Shown here: positions 23,427 to 29,978 of the stretch, one piece after another
Layout: the number at the start of each line of letters is the position of its first letter
Position numbering within the stretch: the first letter of the stretch is position 1
From: CAIYMF01 sp943329595
GTDB lineage: Bacteria > Actinomycetota > Actinomycetes > S36-B12 > CAIYMF01
Assembly (NCBI GenBank): GCA_943329595.2
Contig: CALQEM020000009.1
Span: 1-32,783, forward strand
Direction of reading: 5' to 3'
Length of the DNA: 32,783 nucleotides
Position numbers and translations under genes: made by a program
The notes under the pieces: generated by a model
Database searches by the model: none
Told to the model about the DNA's origin: nothing
The model's input: only the letters and a program-made list of their open reading frames with translations

Positions 23427-23806
23427 TCGAGCGAATCTGGCCTGAGGGGTGGCCTTCACATTTCACGTTTCCGGCTGCCTGCGAAGTTGACGGCTGGGTG
23501 GTGCTCTCGGGCATGACGGCCTCAAACGAGGTGGGCGAAATTCAATGTCCTGGTGACATTGCTGGTCAGGCCCGCTACATCTTGCAGAAGGCTGAGCGCA
23601 CGCTCGACTCGGTGGGGCTGAGTATGTCCGACGTGGTATTCACGCGAGACTTCATTACGACTACTGAAGGGTACGGCGCTACCGGAGCAGTTCGTCGAGA
23701 GGTCTTTGGTGAGCATCTGCCAGCGGCAACAGGGGTCATCGTGGCTGGCTTGTTGCGCAGCGGCGCCCTGATCGAGATTGAGGTGGTGGCGCATCGTGGT
23801 GGATGA
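23423..23806 (+). CDS. RidA/YjgF/UK114-family protein lacking the canonical arginine
   Basis: The protein has 127 residues. GWVVLSGMTASNEVGEIQCPGDIAGQARYILQKAERTL and MSDVVFTRDFITT follow the RidA fold, and IEIEVVAHR is the family C-terminus. In enamine/imine deaminases the segment FPARxxVEVxxLP holds an essential Arg; here it reads LPAATGVIVAGL, with Ala at that place. It therefore probably belongs to the Rid subfamilies that catalyse other reactions, often found in catabolic operons, where some act on aromatic or lactone intermediates. The GTG start at 23423 overlaps the hydratase stop. Confidence 0.87.
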   Translation: MIERIWPEGWPSHFTFPAACEVDGWVVLSGMTASNEVGEIQCPGDIAGQARYILQKAERTLDSVGLSMSDVVFTRDFITTTEGYGATGAVRREVFGEHLPAATGVIVAGLLRSGALIEIEVVAHRGG

Positions 23807-24260
23807 CCAGGGAGACCTTCAGCGCTACCTCTCGGACTTCCACGTTGGTGAGACCTTTCGCGGACCGGTGACCACTCTGACCGATGAGCACTTTCGGTCG
23901 TTCGCACTCCTCACCGGCGACGACCACCCCATTCATTACGACGAGACGTACGCGGCCGCTCACCCCCTGGGTAAGAGGGTGGCACATGGGCTCCTGCTCA
24001 TGTCTCTCACTGCTGTCGGCGCCACACCGCTGGCGTCGCACATTCATGAGAGTCTGCTGGCTTTCGCCGGTCAGAGTTGCCGGTTTCTCAGCGCCGCCAC
24101 GGTCGGCGACACCGTATGGCCGGAGTTTGAGGTGCACGAGATCGTCGAGAAGTCTGGAAATAGGGGCCTTCTCAAGCTGAGAGTGCGGCTAGTGTGCGAG
24201 ACCGGAGTGCTCCTCGATGGTGAGCACGTCTACCTCATGCTCATGGAGCCCAGTGACTGA
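23796..24260 (+). CDS. MaoC-like hydratase (hot-dog fold)
   Basis: The protein has about 154 residues. The MaoC/R-hydratase signature is clear: TGDDHPIHYDETYAAAHPLGKRVAHGLLLMS (about 40-70), including the catalytic Asp-His (D-x-x-H) pair, then CRFLSAATVGDTVWPEFEV. It would hydrate an enoyl-CoA, giving the R-3-hydroxyacyl-CoA in typical members. The start is ambiguous between GTG 23796 and GTG 23799, both inside the RidA gene and preceded by GAGG. It overlaps the RidA gene by 11 bp and the LLM gene by 8 bp. Confidence 0.92.
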   Translation: MVDDQGDLQRYLSDFHVGETFRGPVTTLTDEHFRSFALLTGDDHPIHYDETYAAAHPLGKRVAHGLLLMSLTAVGATPLASHIHESLLAFAGQSCRFLSAATVGDTVWPEFEVHEIVEKSGNRGLLKLRVRLVCETGVLLDGEHVYLMLMEPSD

Positions 24261-25260
24261 CTATGGCTCGCTCTCGGTAGTGCTACCGACGCGATACCAG
24301 GGCCCGCTGCTGGAGTACGTCGAACTCGCGACCCGGTGCGAGGGCTGGGGCTACGACGGGGTGTGGGCGACCGAAGTGGCAGGCGCTGATGCGTTCGTCC
24401 TGGCAACCGCCTGCGGGCTTGCCACTCAACGAATGACGGTAGGTACCGGAGCCGTTGCTGTGGGCAGCCGCAGCCCGGCGATGATCGCACTATCAGCGGC
24501 GACGGCCTCCTCGCTCGTGCCGGGACGCTTCATTCTTGGCCTAGGCACATCAACGCCGGCCATCGTTTCGGGCTGGCACGGACAGCCATTCGAGGCTCCC
24601 CTTCGGCGCCTCGAGGCGACGGTTGATGTGGTGCGCGCTGTCCTCGCAGGGCGAGAGTCGAGTGGGAATTCGCCCCTCGCTCCGGGCAGTGGATTCAGGG
24701 TCGAGATAGACCCGCTCCCTGCTCCTGCACCCATTTACACCGCGGCGCTGAGGGCTGCTTCGCTCAGGCTGGCGGGACGACAAGCCGATGGCGCCATTCT
24801 TACTCTCACCGATCCGGCACACGTCGAGTGGCAACTGCGGCAGATCCATGACGCCGAGGCGGTAGCGGGAAGCACGCAGGCTGTTGTATACGTCCGTTGT
24901 TGCGTGACTGCTGACCCCGAGGGCGCACACAGTTGGATGCGGCGCGAGCTTGCGTGGTACTCAACGTCGTCCGCGTACCGCGAGCATTTCGCATCGATGG
25001 GTCACGAGCAAGCGATGCACGACATCGCCGAGGTGTGGGGTCGCGATCGTTCGATTGAGGGTGTGGCCGATCTCGTGCCCCAGCCCCTCATTGACGACTT
25101 GATGCTGGCGGGGAGCGCTGAGGTCGTGTCGGCACGGCTCGCGGAGTTTTGGGAAGCTGGCGCCAACGATGTCGCGATTTACCCCATCTCGGCTGACGGA
25201 ACGTGCCGAGCTGCCGATCTGGCAGCCACACTCAGCAGTGTGGCCACGGTACTGCGATGA
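24253..25260 (+). CDS. LLM-class flavin-dependent oxidoreductase
   Basis: The 335-residue protein has a bacterial luciferase-like TIM barrel: GWGYDGVWATEV near the N-terminus, RMTVGTGAVAVGSRSPAMIALSA, and FILGLGTSTPAIVSGWHG with the GLG loop. These bind FMN or F420. In actinomycetes many of this branch use F420, and others are two-component monooxygenases performing Baeyer-Villiger reactions. In this operon a monooxygenase or dehydrogenase on a cyclic ketone or thioester is plausible. The GTG at 24253, with GGAG just upstream, is preferred over the earlier in-frame codons because those lie in the MaoC gene. Its last codons and stop lie in the 47-bp repeat. Confidence 0.9.
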   Translation: MTDYGSLSVVLPTRYQGPLLEYVELATRCEGWGYDGVWATEVAGADAFVLATACGLATQRMTVGTGAVAVGSRSPAMIALSAATASSLVPGRFILGLGTSTPAIVSGWHGQPFEAPLRRLEATVDVVRAVLAGRESSGNSPLAPGSGFRVEIDPLPAPAPIYTAALRAASLRLAGRQADGAILTLTDPAHVEWQLRQIHDAEAVAGSTQAVVYVRCCVTADPEGAHSWMRRELAWYSTSSAYREHFASMGHEQAMHDIAEVWGRDRSIEGVADLVPQPLIDDLMLAGSAEVVSARLAEFWEAGANDVAIYPISADGTCRAADLAATLSSVATVLR

Positions 25261-25270
25261 ATGGGGCTAC
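25224..25270. repeat. 47-bp direct repeat at the right edge of the catabolic island
   Basis: Copy of 7337-7383 in the same orientation, 45 of 47 positions identical. It covers the last 12 codons of the LLM gene, its TGA and 10 bp beyond. The left copy preserves the same frame (ATLSSVATVLR and stop) although no LLM gene precedes it there. Only the inner GCCACAC/GTGTGGC stem is present here. The outer CAGTACCG arm of the left copy is missing. Confidence 0.85.
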
Positions 25271-25400
25271 CACCCTGTGAGCAGTCCCTATACTGAGGCC
25301 TCAGCGCTAGGCGCACACTATGTCGCCCAGTGGCGGGTGATGGGTCACGCCGTCGAGAGCGGTCAATCGATGCCGATGGTATGTCCTACGTGGAGGTTCA

Positions 25401-26651
25401 ATGGAGCTGAACGACTTGCAGGCGGTTGAACCTTCAGGCCTTGGGAAGGCGACCCGTCGGGCGCATGTGATTGGCGCCGGGCCGGTGGGGTTGATGGTGG
25501 CCGCACTTCTCCAGCCGATTGAGGGACTCTCGGTCGTCCTGTACGAGAAGCGTGCCGGCTACACCCGCCTTCGCATGGTTCACCTCGAGCCGTATTTGGC
25601 GGCCGATTCGGTCGAGAGCTACCGAGCGGGGCACATCGATCAAGATGACCTTCAAGCAATTTTCGATCACGACGGGCTCGAGGAGATCATCGGATTCCGT
25701 CAGACAATTGAGCCCGACCTGAAGGCGCTCCTCGATGAGTGGACACTCGGGTTTTGCCCACTGAATGAGATTGAGGATTCGCTGAGCCTCCTCCTCGAGT
25801 CACGCGCTGGCAGCAGGGTGCAGCGAATCACCGGAGTGATGTCGCTGGCGGATGTGCAGGCGCTGGTCGATCCTGGTGACATCGTCATCGACTGCACCGG
25901 TCGGAATTCGCTGCTCAGAGACGCATTGGTTCCGCGGGATGACGAGTTTGAGGGCGGCGAGAACACGGTCAACCTCCGAGTTGAATGTGCCCTCGTGGTC
26001 ACTTTCCTCTACGACAAGAATTACTCGTGCAACGAATTGTGCAAATACTACAAGAACTCAGAGAACCCCAATTACAAGTTCATTCCCTCGGTGAGCCGCA
26101 CGTTTTACGACGACGATATCAGCTGTGTGACCGGCATCATCCGTATCACCCCTGACGAGGCAGAGCTCATGCCGACACAGTTTCGCGGCGAATGGCTACG
26201 GGAGAACTTCCCTGAAATCGCGTTGTCGATGGATAACTTTATCGCTCGCATGGAATCCGAGACCCACGGTCAGATCGTCGGGGACCTCGACATCATTTCG
26301 ATTCCGCTCAATCTCTATCATGCGCGCAATGCCACCAGCAGACTGTTGCGTCAGCGAGGCGAAAGCGGCCATCCCTTCTCCACAGCGCCCGTCTTCCTTG
26401 TGGGCGACTCCGCCATCGGGTCGCCGTACTTCCAGTCGATTTCGCTGGGCTTCGAATGTGCGATGTACCTTGCCGAACTCTTCTCGCGGCCGGAACTGGA
26501 TATTGACGAGATCCTCGACCTTTACGAGCGCTACGTCTATCAGCAGTGGATGTACGTGTACATTCGCAGCAAGCTGATCAAGCACCACAAGGACATCTTC
26601 GAAGTACTCGACGACAAATTGGGACTGCTTGAGCTGATTCGTCTCTACTAA
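25401..26651 (+). CDS. FAD-dependent oxidoreductase/monooxygenase-like protein
   Basis: The protein has 416 residues. The N-terminal dinucleotide motif AHVIGAGPVGLMVAALL (about 21-37) and the late FAD motif VFLVGDSAIGSPYFQSISLGFECAMYLAEL (about 330-360) define a class A flavoprotein monooxygenase-like fold; VIDCTGRNSLLRD is the usual middle element. A lysine/asparagine-rich stretch around residues 203-225 (NYSCNELCKYYKNSENPNYKF) is unusual for this window. The ATG at 25401 has a good GGAGG about 5 nt upstream. It stands alone 140 bp after the catabolic operon, with its own promoter or read-through. Its substrate is unknown. Confidence 0.85.
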   Translation: MELNDLQAVEPSGLGKATRRAHVIGAGPVGLMVAALLQPIEGLSVVLYEKRAGYTRLRMVHLEPYLAADSVESYRAGHIDQDDLQAIFDHDGLEEIIGFRQTIEPDLKALLDEWTLGFCPLNEIEDSLSLLLESRAGSRVQRITGVMSLADVQALVDPGDIVIDCTGRNSLLRDALVPRDDEFEGGENTVNLRVECALVVTFLYDKNYSCNELCKYYKNSENPNYKFIPSVSRTFYDDDISCVTGIIRITPDEAELMPTQFRGEWLRENFPEIALSMDNFIARMESETHGQIVGDLDIISIPLNLYHARNATSRLLRQRGESGHPFSTAPVFLVGDSAIGSPYFQSISLGFECAMYLAELFSRPELDIDEILDLYERYVYQQWMYVYIRSKLIKHHKDIFEVLDDKLGLLELIRLY

Positions 26652-26657
26652 CTCCGT

Positions 26658-26680
26658 GGCCCGCCAATGACGGGAGGGCC
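26658..26680 (+). terminator. GC-rich hairpin after the FAD oxidoreductase gene
   Basis: GGCCC (26658-26662) pairs with GGGCC (26676-26680) and, after one mismatch, CC with GG, around a 7-nt loop. It begins 6 bp after the stop codon. No U-run follows, so its terminator function is only suggested by position. Confidence 0.4.
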
Positions 26681-26698
26681 ATAAGCGGCGACGTGCAC

Positions 26699-26785
26699 GC
26701 CGAGTTGGGCGAGGAAGTGGTCATCATCCGACGGCGTATGCCGCACCCCGACAGCCTGGTTGAGCAGGAGCTGACCGGACTCGCC
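26699..26785 (+). pseudogene. Broken copy of the VapB-type antitoxin gene
   Basis: The translated stretch AELGEEVVIIRRRMPHPDSLVEQELTGLA mirrors residues of the intact antitoxin just downstream (AESGEEVIITRRG...MPHPDSVVEQALAEL), with an in-frame loss of eight codons (GTPVARLL region). The N-terminal DNA-binding part is absent and the frame drifts into 20 unrelated residues before TAG at 26843-26845. It is a partial duplicate of the antitoxin gene, too damaged to function. Confidence 0.75.
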
Positions 26786-26855
26786 ATCGCAGCATCATCG
26801 TTTCGGGCGCTGAGTGGCCTCGTGGTTATCTGTCCAACACGCTAGTCTGTTAGGC

Positions 26856-27098
26856 ATGGCTATCGAAATAGGCGTCTTTGAAGCCAAGGCGAGGCTTTCT
26901 CAACTTCTTGATTCCGCCGAGTCGGGCGAGGAAGTGATTATCACTCGACGCGGCACACCGGTGGCCCGTCTACTGGGCATGCCGCACCCCGACAGTGTGG
27001 TTGAGCAGGCGCTCGCCGAACTCATGTCCATCAGATCTCGGGCAACAACTGGTCCCGAATCGCTCAGAGAACTCATCGACGAGGGTCGTCATCGATGA
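26856..27098 (+). CDS. vapB: Phd/YefM-type (VapB-like) antitoxin
   Basis: This 80-residue protein has an N-terminal beta-alpha-beta start (EIGVFEAKARLSQLLDSAESGEEVIITRRGTPVARLLG) typical of the Phd/YefM DNA-binding domain. An acidic C-terminal tail (ESLRELIDEGRHR) follows that would block the toxin. It should repress its own promoter and neutralise the PIN toxin encoded next. The ATG at 26856 is chosen over the upstream in-frame extension because the earlier codons include the residual copy's tail and have no family similarity. It is coupled to the toxin gene by ATGA. Confidence 0.9.
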   Translation: MAIEIGVFEAKARLSQLLDSAESGEEVIITRRGTPVARLLGMPHPDSVVEQALAELMSIRSRATTGPESLRELIDEGRHR

Positions 27099-27493
27099 CC
27101 TTCATCCTTGATGCTTCAGTGGCGCTGGCCATGGTTCTGCCCGACGAGGGAACCCCGGTAGCGCAGCGGCTGCTCTCGGCCGTCGTTCGCGACGAGGCGA
27201 TCGTGCCGAGTCTGTGGCACTACGAGGTGGCGTCGGGACTGCACAATGCAGCAGTCCGTGGCCGTCTGTCGCAAGTAGACGCAACCCAGGCGTTAGTCGT
27301 TCTCTGTCGCTTACCGCTGCGAATTGATCGTCCCGACCCAGTTCATCTCATCGATCTCTCACGCGAATTGGGACTCAGCGTGTACGACAGCAGCTACCTG
27401 TCTCTGTGTCTGAAGGAACGGGCACCGATTGCAACCCTCGATGGCCGACTCGCAGAGGCCGCACGCGCAGCCGGAGTGAGCGTCTTGTCGTGA
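27095..27493 (+). CDS. vapC: VapC-type PIN-domain ribonuclease toxin
   Basis: The protein has 132 residues. The four acidic residues expected for a PIN nuclease are visible: D6 (FILDASVAL), E44 (WHYEVASGL), D98 (LSVYDSSYLSL) and D116 (IATLDGRLA). VapC toxins cut tRNA or rRNA. The catalytic set is intact, so the toxin is probably active. It starts inside the antitoxin stop codon. Another gene on the opposite strand ends 63 bp downstream. Confidence 0.93.
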   Translation: MTFILDASVALAMVLPDEGTPVAQRLLSAVVRDEAIVPSLWHYEVASGLHNAAVRGRLSQVDATQALVVLCRLPLRIDRPDPVHLIDLSRELGLSVYDSSYLSLCLKERAPIATLDGRLAEAARAAGVSVLS

Positions 27494-27556
27494 GCCGCCG
27501 GCGGCCAACAGAGTCACGCGTGCTCTGATCGGTGGTCATCTTGGCGATCGACGACG

Positions 27557-28153
27557 CTAGTCAGCCTGAGCGAGTCCACGCAGCAGAGACTGAACCATCG
27601 CGGCGAAGTTTGCCTCGCGGTCGTGGGCAAAGTGCACGCCGGCAATTTCAAGGCTGACTGCGCCGTGGATGGCGCTCCAAATTTGTTGAGCAACTTCAGT
27701 GCTGTCGCCTGACGCCAGCCCACCGGAGTCCATCGCCGCATGCACTCGATCAACCAAGGTGGCGAAGGAAACCTTCGCAGCGTCCTTGGCTGCTGGCGAC
27801 AACTCCAGCAGCATCATCTGCTCAAACATCACGTGATACAGCTGCGGATTGTCGATCGCGAATTGCCGGTAGGCCAGACATCCGGCCTGGAGACGAAGCA
27901 GTGGGCTCGACGTCGGAGGAATCTCAATCGCCGCTTGAAGCGCCTCAAATCCGCGAACGAAGAGAGCTTCGAGCAACCCATCCTTGTTGCCGAATCGTGA
28001 GTAGACCCCCATGGGTGCGACGCCGGCCCTCGCTGCCACTGATCGCACCGTGAGGGCGCCCAGGCCAGATTCCTCGATTAGCGTCAGAGCGGCATCGACC
28101 AGCGAGTCGGTTACCTCGAGGCTCGGCGTTCGGGTGCGCTGAAAACTTGACAC
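27557..28153 (-). CDS. TetR/AcrR-family transcriptional repressor
   Basis: The protein has 198 residues. The N-terminal helix-turn-helix is clear (TVRSVAARAGVAPMGVYSRFGNKDGLLEALF, about 40-70). The C-terminal ligand domain has the FAIDNPQLYHVMF segment of the WHG type. It is divergent from the efflux-pump gene, the usual layout for a self-controlled drug-efflux repressor. The operator is probably the inverted repeat at 28177-28197. The GTG start at 28153 is used, as no ATG fits. The inducer is unknown. Confidence 0.93.
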   Translation of the reverse strand: MSSFQRTRTPSLEVTDSLVDAALTLIEESGLGALTVRSVAARAGVAPMGVYSRFGNKDGLLEALFVRGFEALQAAIEIPPTSSPLLRLQAGCLAYRQFAIDNPQLYHVMFEQMMLLELSPAAKDAAKVSFATLVDRVHAAMDSGGLASGDSTEVAQQIWSAIHGAVSLEIAGVHFAHDREANFAAMVQSLLRGLAQAD

Positions 28154-28176
28154 GTTCCAGCATAGCGTGCCATGTT

Positions 28177-28197
28177 TCTAGAACGTTGTTCTCTAGA
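28177..28197. promoter_or_regulatory. Probable TetR operator
   Basis: AGAAC-GTT-GTTCT is an inverted repeat inside a longer TCTAGA...TCTAGA frame. It lies between the divergent TetR and efflux-pump genes, 24 bp from the regulator start and 13 bp from the pump start. Size and position fit a TetR-type operator controlling both genes. Confidence 0.65.
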
Positions 28198-28209
28198 GAA
28201 GTGGTTCAC

Positions 28210-29724
28210 ATGTCGTCACTGAGTACAAGCCGTCGGTGGATCGCTTTGAGCGTGCTGTGCCTGAGCCTGCTGTTGTCGGTGGTCGACAACACCATCGTCA
28301 ACGTGGCGCTGCCAACACTCAACAGCGATCTAGGTGCAGGCACGACCCAACTTCAATGGATCGTTGACGCCTACACGCTTGTTTTCTCAGCACTGCTACT
28401 CACCATGGGGCACCTGGGTGATCGCTTTGGCCGCCGACGTGCGTTGCAGCTAGGCCTGTTGATTTTTGCGGTCACATCGGGGCTCGCGACCCTGTCGACA
28501 ACGTCGAACCAACTCATCGGGGCGCGCGCGCTCATGGGTATCGGTGCTGCTTTGATCTTCCCTGCCACTCTGGCGATCTTGGTGAATGTGTTCACCGATC
28601 CTAAGGAGCGCGCGGCGGCGATCGGGATTTGGTCGGCGATGGTGGGAGTCGCGGTGGCTATTGGCCCAATCGCAGGCGGACTGCTTCTTGAGCACTTCTG
28701 GTGGGGCTCCATCTTCCTGGTCAATATCCCGGTGGCACTCATCTCGATCGCCCTCGGCGCCCTGCTACTTCCCGAATCCCGCGACCCGAACGTCGGCCCG
28801 ATGGACTACGCCGGATTGGTGCTCTCAGCCGCGGGCGTTGGGCTGGTGATCTGGGCGATTATTGAGGCCCCGACGCGGGGCTGGACGTCGCCGACCATCC
28901 TCATGGCATTCGCTGGCAGCGTCGTACTTCTGGTCGCCTTCGCGCTCGTCGAACGTCGACTGGTTCATCCGATGCTTGACGTTCTTCTCTTCAAGAATGC
29001 GCGGTTCACCGCAGCCAGCCTGTCGATCGCTACCGCATTCTTCGCGCTCTTCGGGTTCATTTTCCTCATCACGCAGTTCCTGCAACTGGTGCAGGGATAC
29101 ACCGCGCTGCAAGCCGGTGTTCGCACTCTCCCGTTTGCCATCGCTACGGGCATCATGTCGCCGGTTGCCATTGCGCTCATGCACCGCTTCGGCTCCAGGG
29201 CCATCGTGACACTCGGCCTGCTCGTGATGGCCATCGGATTCGTGATCGCCGCAACCGTGCAGGTCGACACTCCCTATCTGGGTCGTGTGCTGATCTCCAT
29301 GGTGATCATCGCCGCCGGTCTTGGCCTGGCAACGAGTCCCGCGACCGAATCAATCATGGGAGCAGTGCCGCCCGACAAGGCCGGTGCGGGCGCGGCCGTG
29401 AACGACACCACTCGCGAGTTCGGTGGCACCCTCGGTGTCGCCGTGGTGGGCTCGGTATTTCTCACCGTGTACGCGCCGCTAGCTGTCGACGGCTACCGCA
29501 GCCTCGGCCTTCCGCCAGAGTTTGAGTCGATCGTCCGCGAATCGTTGGCCGGAGGGCTCGGGGTTGCAGCGAAACTTCCCCCTGACGTTGGGGCGCAACT
29601 CGCCGCCATCACCAAGGGTGCGTTCGTTGACGGACTCACGCGAGGTTCGCTGGTATCGGCTGCTGTCGTCGCAGTGGGGGCCATCATTGCGTGGAAGTTT
29701 CTGCCGACAGGTACGAAGTCCTGA
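28210..29724 (+). CDS. MFS transporter, DHA2/EmrB-QacA family drug efflux pump
   Basis: The 504-residue protein has about 14 membrane segments. Motif A GHLGDRFGRRRALQ (about 72-85) and the early D-x-T-I-V-N-V-A-L-P are family hallmarks, and GIGAALIFPATLAIL is the motif C-like helix. It exports drugs or toxic metabolites with protons. The ATG at 28210 is used, with the AGAGAAG just upstream as ribosome site. GTG 28201 is an alternative, but it lies closer to the operator. Divergent regulation by the TetR gene is likely. No membrane-fusion partner is seen, as expected in Gram-positives. Confidence 0.94.
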   Translation: MSSLSTSRRWIALSVLCLSLLLSVVDNTIVNVALPTLNSDLGAGTTQLQWIVDAYTLVFSALLLTMGHLGDRFGRRRALQLGLLIFAVTSGLATLSTTSNQLIGARALMGIGAALIFPATLAILVNVFTDPKERAAAIGIWSAMVGVAVAIGPIAGGLLLEHFWWGSIFLVNIPVALISIALGALLLPESRDPNVGPMDYAGLVLSAAGVGLVIWAIIEAPTRGWTSPTILMAFAGSVVLLVAFALVERRLVHPMLDVLLFKNARFTAASLSIATAFFALFGFIFLITQFLQLVQGYTALQAGVRTLPFAIATGIMSPVAIALMHRFGSRAIVTLGLLVMAIGFVIAATVQVDTPYLGRVLISMVIIAAGLGLATSPATESIMGAVPPDKAGAGAAVNDTTREFGGTLGVAVVGSVFLTVYAPLAVDGYRSLGLPPEFESIVRESLAGGLGVAAKLPPDVGAQLAAITKGAFVDGLTRGSLVSAAVVAVGAIIAWKFLPTGTKS

Positions 29725-29978
29725 CCATGGTGTTGCGTCACTGATTCGCTAGGGTCGCCCGGTAGTCATTCTCGCCCGCATTGGCAGGAGCGGTGACTCA
29801 CACCCCCGAGAACTCGCCGATCGAGCGCGATCGTGACGAGCATCAGCGCCGGAACCACCACGCCGACACCCATCGCCCACCTTTTCCTTGCATCGTCACT
29901 TCCTGTCCGGTTGAATACGTCGCAACGGGCGTGCCGGCCGGCATCTCGTACGGGTTCGATGACGATGAGGCGGCTGAA

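Noticed and set aside
25293..25304. 12-bp palindrome CTGAGGCCTCAG before the FAD oxidoreductase
   Set aside because: It is short, has no spacer and no matching second copy. Such a palindrome is expected by chance in GC-rich DNA of this length.
27498..27525. Two short palindromes between the VapC and TetR genes
   Set aside because: GCCGCCGGCGGC has no loop and the second, AGAGTCACGCGTGCTCT, has a bulge. A convergent terminator is possible but not convincing.
29781..29978. TTG start giving a longer acetyl-CoA synthetase
   Set aside because: The added 66 residues look non-coding and non-conserved. ATG 29979 with GAGG upstream is a better start.
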